A stretch of DNA of 64,000 bases from Hypericum androsaemum (taxonomy: Eukaryota > Streptophyta > Magnoliopsida > Malpighiales > Hypericaceae). The DNA is taken from the NCBI GenBank assembly GCA_963995505.1, contig OZ023199.1, positions 7,931,906 to 7,995,905 on the forward strand. Direction: 5' to 3'. Position 1 is the first letter of the stretch. Each line of letters opens with the position of its first letter. The translations under genes were made by a program, and so were the position numbers. The notes under the pieces were generated by a model that was not told where the DNA came from, searched no databases, and worked only from the letters and a program-made list of their open reading frames with translations. Of the stretch, positions 12,881-23,898 are shown in pieces.

Positions 12881-15800
12881 TTGCCTTTTCTTTCCATTTT
12901 CTTGCCTTTTCTCACATTTTTCGTGACTGTTCTTGCAATTTCGTGACTTTTTCTTGCCTTATCTTATATTTTCATGCATTTTTCTTGCCTTTTCTTACCT
13001 TTTCTTTCTTTTTCTATCCTTTTTCTTACCTTATCTTGCCTTTCCTTGCCTTTTCATGCCTTTTCTTGCTTTTTCATGCCATTTCTTGCCTTTTTCTTGC
13101 CTTGTCATGCCTTTTCTTGCCTTTTGCTGCCTTATCTTTTCTTCTCTTCCATTTCTTTCCTTTTCTTGTCCTTTTCTTGCCTTTTCATGCCTTTTCATGC
13201 CTTTTTCTTGCCTTATCTTGCCTTGCCTTTTCTTTCATTTTCTTATCTTTTCTTGGCTCTTCTTGCCTTTTCGTGAATTTTCTTGCCTTTTATTGCTTTT
13301 TCATGCCTTTCTCTTGGCTTTTTGGGCCTTTTCTTGCCTGTTTCTTGGCTTTTCTTTCCTTTTCTTGCCTTTTCATCCCTTTCATGTCTTTTCCTTGCAT
13401 TTTGATGCCTTTTTCTTGCCTTATCATGCCTTTTCGTGCATTTGCTTGTGTTTTCTTGCCTTCTCTTGCCTTTCTCTTCCCTTCTCTTGACTTTTCTTGC
13501 CTTTTCATGCCTTTTTCTTGCCTTTTCTTGTATTTTCTTGAATTATCTTGTATTTTCTTGCGTTATCTTGCCTTTTTTGCCTTATCTTTCCTTTCCATTA
13601 CTTTTTCTTGGATTTTCTTGCCTTTTCTTTCCTTTTCATGCCTGTTCTTCCTTTTTCTTACATTTTTCTTGCCTTTTCTTATCTTTTCTTGCATTTTCAT
13701 ACATTTTCTTACCCTATCTTGCCTTTTCTTTCTTTTTCTTGACTTTTCTTGTATTTTCTTATCTTTTCTTGCCTTATCTTACCCTATCTTGCCTTTTCTT
13801 TCCTTTTCTTTCCTTTCCTTGCCTTTTCTTTCCTTTTCTGGCCTTTTCTTATCTTTTCATGCCCTTCCTTTATTTTTCTTGCCTTTTCATTCCTTTTTCT
13901 TGTCTTTTCTGCACTTTTCTCACCTTTTCATGCCTTTTCATGCTCTTTTCTTGCCTTTTCTTGTCTTTTCATGCTATTTTCTTCCATTTTCTTGCCTTAT
14001 CTTATCTTTTCTTGCCTTTTTATTGCCTCTTCGTGCCTTTTCTTACCTTTTTCTGTCCATTTCTATCCTTTTCATGCCTTTTCCTTCCCTGAATTTGGGT
14101 TATCTTGCCTTTTCTTGCCTTATCTTGCCTTTTCTTGCATTTTCTTTCATTTTCTTGTCTTTCTCCTACATTTACTTCCCTTTTCATGCCCTTTTCTTTT
14201 TTTTTCTTGCCATATCTTGCTGTTGCTTTCATTTTCATGCCTTTTTCTTTCCTTTTCTTGCCGTTTCCTTGGCTTCTCTTGCCATTTCTTGCCTTATCTT
14301 GGCTTTTCTTGCCTTTTTCTTGTCTTTTCTTGCCTTTTCTTTCCTTTTCATGCCTTTTTCTTTCCTTTTTCTTGCCTTATCTTGCCTTTTCTTTACTTAT
14401 CTTCCCTTTTCAAGCTTTTTTTTACTTTTCATGCCTTATTCTTGCATTTTCATGCCTTATCTTATTTTTTCTTGCCTTATCTTTCCTTTTTCTTTCCTTT
14501 TCTTGCCTGTTCTTGTAATTTCGTAACTTTTTCTTGCCTTATCTTAAATTTTCATGCTTTATCATGCTTTTTATGTTCTTTTTCTTACCTTTTCTTGCCT
14601 TTCTTTCTTTTTTATTCCTTTTCTTGCTTATCTTTCCTTTTCTTTCCTTATCTTTCCTTTTTTGCCTTTCCTTGCCTTTTCTTGCCTTTTTTTGCTTTTT
14701 CATGCCTTTTCTTGCATTTTTCTTGCTTTTTCATGCCTTTCCTTGCCTTTTCAAGTCTTTTCTTGCCTTTTCCTGCCTTATCTTTCCTCTTCTTTGCTTT
14801 CCTTGCCTTTTCTTGCCTTTTCTTGTCTTTTTCTTATATTTTCTTGCTTTTTCTTCCCTTTCATGCCTTTTCCTTACCTTTTCATGCCTTTTTCTTGCCT
14901 CAACTTGCCTTTCCTTACCTTTTCTTTTATATTCTTAATTTTTCTTGGCTCTTCTTGCTTTTTCATGCATTTTCTTTGCCTTTTCTTGGTTTTTCATGCC
15001 TTTATCTTACCTTTTCGTGCCTTTTTCTTACCTTTTCTTCTATTTTTGGGCCTTTTCTTACCTTTTTCTTATGTTTTCTTCCATTTTCTTGCCTTATCAT
15101 CCCTTTCATGCCTTTTCCTTGCCTTTTCTTGCCTTTTGATTGCTTTTTCTTGCCTTTTCTTTCATTTTCTTGCCTTTTTGTGTGTTTTCTTGCTTTTTCT
15201 TGCCTTTCTCTTGCCTTTTCTTTCCTTTTCTTGCCCTCTCTTCCCTTTTTCTTCCCTTCTCTTGCCTTCTCTTACCTTTTCATGGTTTTTTCTTTCCTTT
15301 TCTTGTATTTTCTTAAATTATCTTGCCTTTTTTTGCCTTATCTTGCCTTTTTTGCCTAATCTTGCCTTTTCATGACTTGTTCTTGCATTTTCTTGCCTTT
15401 TCTTTCCTTTTCATGCCTTTTTTTGCTTTTTCTTGTATTTTTCTGGCCTTTTCTTGTCTTTTCATGCCTTTTCTTGCTCTATCTTGCCTTTTCTTTCTTT
15501 TTCTTACCTTTTTCTTGACTTTTCTTGCATTTTATTGCCTTATCTTGCCATATCTTGCCTTTTCTTTTGTTTTCGTTCATTTTCAATATTGTTTCTTGCT
15601 TTTTCTTACCTTTTCTTTCCTTTTCTTGCCTTTCCTTTCCTTTTCTTTCATTTTCTTGCCATTTCTTGTCTTTTCTTGCCTTTCCTTTCCTTTCCTTTCC
15701 TTTTCTTTTATTTTTCTTGCCATATCATTCCTTTTTCTTGTCTATTCTGGCCTTTTCTTGCCTTTTCTTTCCTATTTCTTACCTTTTCATGCCTTTTTAT

Positions 15801-16548
15801 TGCCTTTTCGTGCCTTTTCTTGCTTTTTCTTGACTTTTCATCTTATTCTCTTCCATTTTCTTGCCTTATCTTGTCTTTTCATGCCTTTTTATTGCCTTTT
15901 CGTGCCTTTTCTTTTCATTTCTTGCCTTTCCATGCCTTTTCCTTCCCTTAATTTGGGTTACCTTGTTTTTTCTTGCCTTATCTTTCCTTTTCTAGCCTTT
16001 TCTTGCATTTTTTAGTGTTTTCTTTCATTTTTTTTGCCTTTTTCCTACCTTTTCTTGCCTTTTCATGCCCTTTGCTTTGCTTTTCTATTTTTTTCTTGCC
16101 TTATCTTGCCCTTTCTTTCATTTTCATGTCTTTTTATTTCCTTTTCTTGCCTTTTCCTTGCCATATCTTGTCATTTCTTGCCTTATCTTGCCTTGTCTTG
16201 GCTTTTTCTTCCATTTCTTGCCTTTTTGTTGCCTTTTCTTTCATTTTTCCTTTTCTTATCTTTTCTTGCATTTTTTTGCCTTATCTTACATTTTCTTTCC
16301 TTATCTTCCCTTTTCATTCCATTTCCTTGCATTTTCATGCCTTAACTTATCTTTTCTTTCCTTTTTCTTGCCTTTTCTTGCATTTTCTTGCTTGTTCATG
16401 CAGTTTGGTGACTTTTTCCTGCCGTATCTTGAATTTTCATGCTTTTTTCTTGCCTTTTCTTGCCTTATCTTTCCTTTTCTTACTTTTTCTGTTTTTTTTT
16501 CTATCTTTTCATGCCTTTTCTTTCTTTTTTGTGTCTTTTCTTACTTTT
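12881..16548 (+). repeat. Degenerate decamer satellite, second block
   Basis: The same 10-bp pyrimidine-rich satellite resumes after the plastid insert, in the same orientation and with the same degeneracy and variant strings as the first block. The insert therefore appears to have split one array. Near 13540 there is the TTGAATTATCTTG variant string also seen near 1966 and 5808. No gene is visible. Confidence 0.96.
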
Positions 16549-17055
16549 TGATATGAATCAGATCTGCAAGAAGCCATAATTATTTAATAATTCATTTTTG
16601 AGTTTCAAAGTCTATTTAGGAAGTTAATTATTTGTTAATTTCATTTTACATGAGTTCTATTCTGTTTAGGAAGTTACAAAAAAGATAATTTCGTTTTATT
16701 AGGAGTTCTAGTCTGTTTAGGAACTCAATTATGAGATAATCACGTTTTTGAGTATTCCTAGTAGGATTAGAGTTATTTTCTTTTTAATTTCCTATTTTTA
16801 AGTCATATTTATCTAGTTAGAAGTTATATTTAATTAGGAATCTCTTTGTAACAATCTGCCTATATATAAAGGCTTTATCAATGAGAATGAGGAGAATAAT
16901 TTGAGTACAAAAAACGTGGGCTTTGCTCTCTTGGTTCTTCGGAACTGTTCGAACACAGCGGAGGGATTCCGTTCGTTCACCTTCGACTTATCAAGCGGAT
17001 CTACATCACCGTTTGTGGCGTCTTCATCAAATCAAGGTTCTTGTTTCCCTACATA
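16549..17055 (+). mobile_element. Probable solo LTR (Ty3/gypsy type)
   Basis: A 507-bp non-satellite segment begins TGATATGAATCAG and ends CCCTACATA. It contains a good TATA box (CTATATATAAAGGC, 16860-16873) about 190 bp before its end, as in the U3/R region of an LTR. The bases CTTTT lie directly on both sides (16544-16548 and 17056-17060), as a 5-bp target duplication would, but CTTTT is part of the satellite, so this is weak support. The start shares TGATATGAATC with the LTR at 46859. No internal region or second LTR is present, so recombination between two LTRs probably removed the rest. Confidence 0.6.
16860..16873 (+). promoter_or_regulatory. TATA box of the solo LTR
   Basis: CTATATATAAAGGC is a close match to plant TATA boxes. 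It lies in the expected place for the LTR promoter, upstream of a less A/T-rich stretch that would be the R/U5 region. Confidence 0.5.
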
Positions 17056-17540
17056 CTTTTTTCTTGCCTTTTCTTGCCTTCCCTTGTCTTTTCTTTCATT
17101 TTCTAGCCTTTTCTTGACCCATCTTGCCTTTCCATGCCTTTCTCTTGCCTTTTCGTGCCTTTAATTACCTTTTGTTTCTTTTTCTTGACTTTTTCTATCT
17201 CTTTCATGCCTTATCTTGCCTTTTCATGCCTTTTTCTTGCCCTTTCTTGTCTTTTTCTTACATTTTCTTGCATTTTCTTACCTTTTCTTCTTTTTTTGGT
17301 CCTTTTTGTGGCTTCTTATAGTCTTTTCCTGCATTTTCTTGCCTTTTCATCCCTTTCATGTCGTTTCCTTTCCTTCTCTTGCCTCTTGATGCCTTTTTCT
17401 TGCCTTATCTTGCCTTTTCTTTCACTTTCTAGCCTTTTTGTGCATTTTCTAGCCTTTCTCTTGCCTTTACTTTCCTTTTCTTAACTTCTCTTACCTTTTT
17501 CTTCCCTTCTCTTGCCTTTTCTTCCCTTTTCATGCCTTTT

Positions 17541-20077
17541 TCTTCCATTTTCTTGTATTTTCTTGAATTATCTTGTATTTTCTTGCGTTATCTTGCCTTT
17601 TTTGACTTATCTTGCCTTTTCTTGCCATTTCTTTCCTTTTCATGCCCTTTCTTGCATTTTTCTTACCTTTTCTTATCCTTTCTTGCCTTTTCTTGTCTTT
17701 TCATGCATTTTCTTGCTCTATCTTGCCTTTTCTTGCTTTTTCTTGGCTTTTTCTTGACTTTTCTTGCATTTTCTTGTCTTTTCTTGCCTTATCTTGCCCT
17801 ATCTTTCCTTTTCTTGCCTTTCCTTGCCTTTTCTTTCCTTTTCTTTCCTTTTCTTGCCATTTCTTGTCTTTTCATGCCTTTCCTTTATTTTTCTTGCCAT
17901 TTCATTCCTTTTTCTTGTCTTTTCTTTCCTTTTCATGCCTTTTCTTGCCTTTTCATGCCTTTTCATGCCTTTCCTTGCCTTTTCTTTCCTTTTCTTACCT
18001 TTTCATGCCTTTTCTTGCCTTTTCATGCCTTTTCTTGCCTTTTCTTGCATTTTCATGCCTTTTCTTGCCTTTTCATGCCTTTTCATACTTTTTATGCCTT
18101 TTCATGCCTTTTCTTGCCTTTTCTTGCCTTTTCATGCCTTTTCATGACTTTTCTTGCCTTTTCTTGCCTTTTCATGCCTTTTCATGACTTTTCTTGCCTT
18201 TTCATGCATTTTCAGGCCTTTTCTTGCCTTTTCTTACGTTTTCTTGCCTTTTCTTGCCTTTTCATGCCTTTTCTTGCCTTTTCTTGCCTTTTCATACCTT
18301 TTCATGCCTTATCTCTCCTTTTCTTGCCTTTTAATGACTTTTCTTGCCTTTCCATGCATTTTCATGCCTTTTCTTGCCTTTTCATGCCTTTTCTTGACTT
18401 TTCTTGCCTTTTCTTGCCTTTTCTTACCTTTTCTTGCCTTTTCTTGCCTTTTCATGACTTTTCTTGCCTTTTCATGCATTTTCTTGCCTTTTCATGCCTT
18501 TTCTTTCCTTTTCTTGCCTTTTCATGACTTTTCTTGCCTTTTCATGCATTTTCATGCCTATTCTTGCATTTTCATGCCTTTTCTTGCCTTTTCATGCCTT
18601 TTCATGCCTTTTCATGCATTTTCGTGCCTTTTCTTGCCTTTTCTTGACTTTTCTTGCCTTTTCTTGCCTTTTCTTGCCTGTTCATTCCTTTTCTTGCCTT
18701 TTCTTACGTTTTCTTGCCTTTTCTTGCCTTTTCTTGCCTTTTGCCATTTCATGCCTTTTCTTGCCTTTTCTTGCCTTTTCTTGCCTTTTCATGCATTTTC
18801 ATGCCTTTTCTTGCCTTTTCATGCCTTTTCGAGCCTTTTCTTGCCTTTTCTTGCCTTTTCATGCCTTTTCATGACTCTTCTTACCTTTTCATGCATTTTC
18901 AAGCATTTTCTTGCCTTTTCTTGCCTTTTCATGCCATTACTTACCTTTTCATGCCTTTTCTTGCCTTTTCTTGCCTTTTCATGCGTTTTCTTGCCTTTTC
19001 TTGCCTTTTCATCACTTTTCTTGCCTTTTCATGCATTTTCATGCCTTTTCTTGACTTTTCATGCCTTTTCTTGCCTTTTCATGCATTTTGATGGCTTTTC
19101 TTGCCTTTTCATACATTTTCTTGCATTTTCATGCCTTTTCATTCCTTTTTATGCCTTTTCATGCATTTTCATGCCTTTTCTTGCCTTTTCATCTCTTTTC
19201 GTGAGTTTTCTTGCCTTTTCATGCCTTTTCATCCCATTTCATGCCTTTTCTTGCCTTTTTATGCCTTTTCTTACCTTTTCATGCCTTCTCATGCCTTTTC
19301 TTTCCTTTTCATGCCTTTTCTTACCTTTTCATGCCTTTTCATGACTTTTCATGCCTTTTCAGGCCTTTTCATGCCTTTCATGCTTTTTCATGCCTTTTCA
19401 TGCCTTTTCTTACCTTTTCATGCCTTTTCCTGCCTTTCATGCCTTTTCTTTCCTTTTCATGCCGTTTCTTGCCTTTTCTTGCCTTTTCGTGACTTTTCTT
19501 GCCTTTTCGTGACTTTTCTTGCCTTTTCATGCCTTTTCTTGCCTTTTCATGCCTTTTCATGCCTTTTCTTGCCTTTTCATGCCTTGTTTTGCCTTTTCAT
19601 GCCTTTTCTTTCCTTTTCTTGCCTTTTCTCGCCTTTTCTTGCCTTTTCTTGCCTTTTCATGCCTTTTCATGACTTTTCTTGCCTTTTCATGCATTTTCTT
19701 GCCTTTTCATGCCTTTCCTTTCCTTTTCTTCCCTTTTCATGCCTTTTCATGACTTTTCTTGCCTTTTCATGACTTTTCATGCATTTTCTTGCCTTTTCTT
19801 GCCTTTTCTTGCCTTTTCTTTCCTTTTCTTGCATTTTTATGCTTTTTCTTAGCTTTTCATGCCTTTTCTTGCCTTTTCATGCCTTTTCTTTCATTTTCTT
19901 GCCTTTTCATGCCTTTTCATGCCTTTTCAGGACTTTTCTTGCCTTTTCATACCTTTTCATGACTTTTCTTGCCTTTGCATGTCTTTTTTTGCCTTTTCAT
20001 GCCTTTTCATGCCTTTTCTTGCCTTTTCTTGCCTTTTCTTACCTTTTCTTGACTTTTCTTGCCTTTTCTTGCCTTTT
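17541..20077 (+). repeat. Large tandem duplication, copy 1 (2,537 bp)
   Basis: The string TCTTCCATTTTCTTGTATTT at 17541 recurs at 20078. Downstream landmarks also recur with the same 2,537-bp offset, for example the CCCTTTCTTGCATTTTTC string near 17643 and 20180. Each copy contains both degenerate units at its start and homogenised units later, so the duplication spans the old/new boundary. Confidence 0.85.
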
Positions 20078-22650
20078 TCTTCCATTTTCTTGTATTTTCT
20101 TGAATTATCTTGTATTTTCTTGCGTTATCTTGCCTTTTTTGACTTATCTTGCCTTTTCTTGCCATTTCTTTCCTTTTCATGCCCTTTCTTGCATTTTTCT
20201 TACCTTTTCTTATCCTTTCTTGCCTTTTCTTTTCTTTTCATGCATTTTCTTGCTCTATCTTGCCTTTTCTTGCTTTTTCTTGGCTTTTTCTTGACTTTTC
20301 TTGCATTTTCTTGTCTTTTCTTGCCTTATCTTGCCCTATCTTTCCTTTTCTTGCCTTTCCTTGCCTTTTCTTTCCTTTTCTTTCCTTTTCTTGCCATTTC
20401 TTGTCTTTTCATGCCTTTCCTTTATTTTTCTTGCCATTTCATTCCTTTTTCTTGTCTTTTCTTTCCTTTTCATGCCTTTTCTTGCCTTTTCATGCCTTTT
20501 CATGCCTTTCCTTGCCTTTTCTTTCCTTTTCTTACCTTTTCATGCCTTTTCTTGCCTTTTCATGCCTTTTCTTGCCTTTTCTTGCATTTTCATGCCTTTT
20601 CATGCCTTTTCATGCCTTTTCTTACTTTTTATGCATTTTCATGCCTTTTCTTGCCTTTTCTTGCCTTTTCATGCCTTTTCATGACTTTTCTTGCCTTTTC
20701 TTGCCTTTTCATGCCTTTTCATGACTTTTCTTGCCTTTTCATGCATTTTCAGGCCTTTTCTTGCCTTTTCTTACGTTTTCTTGCCTTTTCTTGCCTTTTC
20801 ATGCCTTTTCTTGCCTTTTCTTGCCTTTTCTTGCCTTTTCATGCCTTTTCATGCCTTATCTCTCCTTTTCTTGCCTTTTCATGACTTTTCTTGCCTTTCC
20901 ATGCATTTTCATGCCTTTTCTTGCCTTTTCATGCCTTTTCTTGACTTTTCTTGCCTTTTCTTACCTTTTCTTGCCTTTTCTTGCCTTTTCATGACTTTTC
21001 TTGCCTTTTCATGCATTTTCTTGCCTTTTCATGCCTTTTCTTTCCTTTTCTTGCCTTTTCATGACTTTTCTTGCCTTTTCATGCATTTTCATGCCTATTC
21101 TTGCATTTTCATGCCTTTTCTTGCCTTTTCATGCCTTTTCCTGCCTTTTCATGCATTTTCGTGCCTTTTCTTGCCTTTTCATGCCTTTTCTTGACTTTTC
21201 TTGCCTTTTCTTGCCTTTTCTTGCCTTTTCATTCCTTTTCTTGCCTTTTCTTACGTTTTCTTGCCTTTTCTTGCCTTTTCTTGCCTTTTCATGCCTTTTC
21301 ATGCCTTTTCTTGCCTTTTCTTGCCTTTTCATGCCTTTTCTTGCCTTTTCATGCATTTTCATGCCTTTTCTTGCCTTTTCATGCCTTTTCGAGCCTTTTC
21401 TTGCCTTTTCATGCCTTTTCATGACTCTTCTTACCTTTTCATGCATTTTCATGCATTTTCTTGCCTTTTCTTGCCTTTTCATGCCATTACTTACCTTTTC
21501 ATGCCTTTTCTTGCCTTTTCTTGCCTTTTCTTGCCTTTTCTTGCCTTTTCTTGACTTTTCTTGCCTTTTCATGCATTTTCATGCCTTTTCTTGACTTTTC
21601 ATGCCTTTTCTTGCCTTTTCATGCATTTTGATGCCTTTTCTTGCCTTTTCATACATTTTCTTGCATTTTCATGCCTTTTCATTCCTTTTTATACCTTTTC
21701 ATGCATTTTCATGCCTTTTCTTGCCTTTTCATGCCTTTTCGTGAGTTTTCTTGCCTTTTCATGCCTTTTCATCCCATTTCATGCCTTTTCTTGCCTTTTT
21801 ATGCCTTTTCTTACCTTTTCATGCCTTCTCATGCCTTTTCTTTCCTTTTCATGCCTTTTCTTACCTTTTCATGCCTTTTCATGACTTTTCATGCCTTTTC
21901 AGGCCTTTTCATGCCTTTCATGCTTTTTCATGCCTTTTCTTGCCTTTTCATGCCTTTCATGCCTTTTCGTGCCTTTTCTTGCCTTTCCTTGCCATTTCTT
22001 GCCTTTTCATGCCTTTTCTTGCCTTTTCATGCCTTTTCCTGCCTTTCATGCCTTTTCTTTCCTTTTCATGCCTTTTCTTGCCTTTTCTTGCCTTTTCGTG
22101 ACTTTTCTTGCCTTTTCATGCCTTTTCATGTCTTTTCTTGCCTTTTCATGCCTTTTCATGCCTTTTCTTGCCTTTTCATGCCTTGTTTTGCCTTTTCATG
22201 CCTTTTCTTTCCTTTTCTTGCCTTTTCTCGCCTTTTCTTGCCTTTTCTTGCCTTTTCATGCCTTTTCATGACTTTTCTTGCCTTTTCATGCATTTTCTTG
22301 CCTTTTCATGCCTTTCCTTTCCTTTTCTTCCCTTTTCATGCCTTTTCATGACTTTTCTTGCCTTTTCATGACTTTTCATGCATTTTCTTGCCTTCTAATG
22401 CCTTTTCTTGCCTTTTCTTGCCTTTTCTTTCCTTTTCTTGCATTTTTATGCTTTTTCTTAGCTTTTCATGCCTTTTCTTGCCTTTTCATGCCTTTTCTTT
22501 CCTTTTCTTGCCTTTTCATGCCTTTTCATGCCTTTTCAGGACTTTTCTTGCCTTTTCATACCTTTTCATGACTTTTCTTGCCTTTGCATGTCTTTTTTTG
22601 CCTTTTCATGCCTTTTCATGCCTTTTCTTGCCTTTTCTTACCTTTTCATG
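20078..22650 (+). repeat. Large tandem duplication, copy 2
   Basis: This follows copy 1 head to tail. Its offset grows from 2,537 to 2,610 bp by the end (compare the GCATGTCTTTTTTTGCC string near 19975 and 22585). Extra decamers were therefore gained in copy 2, mostly around 21.9-22.0 kb. After about 22650 the two copies can no longer be followed. Confidence 0.8.
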
Positions 22651-23386
22651 ACTTTTCTTGCCTTTTCTTGCCTTTTCATGCCTTTTCTTGCCTTTTCATG
22701 CCTTTTCATGACTTTTCTTGCCTTTTTATGCATTTTCATGCCTTTTCTTATCTTTTCTTGACTTTTCTTGCCTTTTCTTGCCTTTTCATGCCTTTTCTTG
22801 CCTTTTCATGCCTTTTCATGCCTTTTCTTGCCTTTTCATGCCTTTTCTTGCCTTTTCATGCCTTTTCATGACTTTTCTTGCCTTTTCATGCATTTTCTTA
22901 CTTTTTCATGCCTTTTCTTGCCTTTTCTTGCTTTTCATGCCTTTTCTTGCATTTTCATGCCTTTCCTTGCCTTTTCATGCCTTTTCATGCATTTTCATGC
23001 CTTTTCTTGCCTTTTCATGCCTTTTCTTTAGTTTTCTTGCCTTTTTTTGCCTTTTCATGCCTTTTCTTGCCTTTTCTTGCCTGTTCATGAATTTTCTTGC
23101 CTTTTCATGCATTTTCTTGCCTTTTCTTGCCTTTTCTTGCCTTTTCATGACTTTTCTTGCCTTTTCTTGCATTTTCTTGCCTTTTCTTGCCTTTTCATGC
23201 CATTTCTTGCCTTTTCATGCCTTTTCATGCCTTTTCTTACCTTTTCTTGCATTTTCATCCCTTTTCTTGCCTTTTCTTTCCTTTTCATGCCTTTTCATGA
23301 CTTTTCTTGCCTTTTCATGCATTTTCTTGCCTTTTCATGCCTTTTCATGCCTTTTCTTGCCTTTTCATGCTTTTTTATGCCTTTTC

Positions 23387-23898
23387 TGATGTAGCACAAT
23401 GGAAGCGTACTATTCTACACGTAAAGTAAACAAGGCTCCGAACAAACAGAAAGAAATAAAATAATAGACACTTCCACTTGAATCTTCCGAAATAAGATGG
23501 AAGGTGTGCTTGAGTCCACAAGCAGCCAACCAATGGCCAAGGTAGACCACTCTCACGCACGCAGCGCTCTCAACTCATTTACTCGTGTTTGTTTTTTGGA
23601 TAAAAATTGTCTGTCCATTATTTCCCTTCGCAAGATACAAATAGAAGGCGGGAGTTAAGGCGGGAGTTATGGCGAGCCTTCTCACACTCCTCCTGTCCGT
23701 AACCTCCTCTTTAACCTCCACTAATTGGCATTTAATTTGCCTTATTACAGCCACGAAATTAAACATGAAATTTAAACATGTTCTCGACAGAGATTGCAAT
23801 AATTGAAAACACAAAATCCATGCTCGCCATGCACACATCCAATGCACAAACAGGCTGGCCGAGGGAGTTCTTGCTTATTGTGATTCATCCTACGGCAC
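23387..23898 (-). mobile_element. Inverted LTR fragment, CRM-like family, first copy
   Basis: Read on the minus strand, this segment matches the 3' part of the LTR at 47891-48389: GTGCCGTAGGA, the region with GGAGGTTACGGACAGGAGGA, the GGCTGCTTGTGGACTCAAGC block, and the terminus TTGTGCTACATCA. The true LTR end lies at 23387 directly against satellite. The other side is cut inside the LTR. Minus-strand open frames of 61 and 90 codons here are not genes. Confidence 0.88.

Larger units (their letters stand above)
17056..23386 (+). repeat. Decamer satellite, with transition to the homogenised core
   Basis: The array continues in the same orientation. Up to about 17.9 kb it keeps the degenerate style. 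From about 17.94 kb units are nearly all exactly 10 bp and alternate between TTTTCATGCC and TTTTCTTGCC, with rarer ATTTTC and ACTTTTC forms. The change is abrupt enough to mark a boundary between an old flank and a recently amplified core. Long open frames in this block are by-products of the stop-free repeat. Confidence 0.97.

Noticed and set aside
18154..19344. Long open frames (up to 577 codons) rich in Phe, Leu, Pro, Ser and Cys across the satellite
   Set aside because: They are readings of the stop-free 10-bp repeat. The same decapeptide cycle appears in all three forward frames, and no domain is present.
21129..21572. Minus-strand open frames encoding lysine/arginine/glutamate-rich peptides
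   Set aside because: They are the reverse reading of the same satellite, also stop-free, with no start context or conserved feature.
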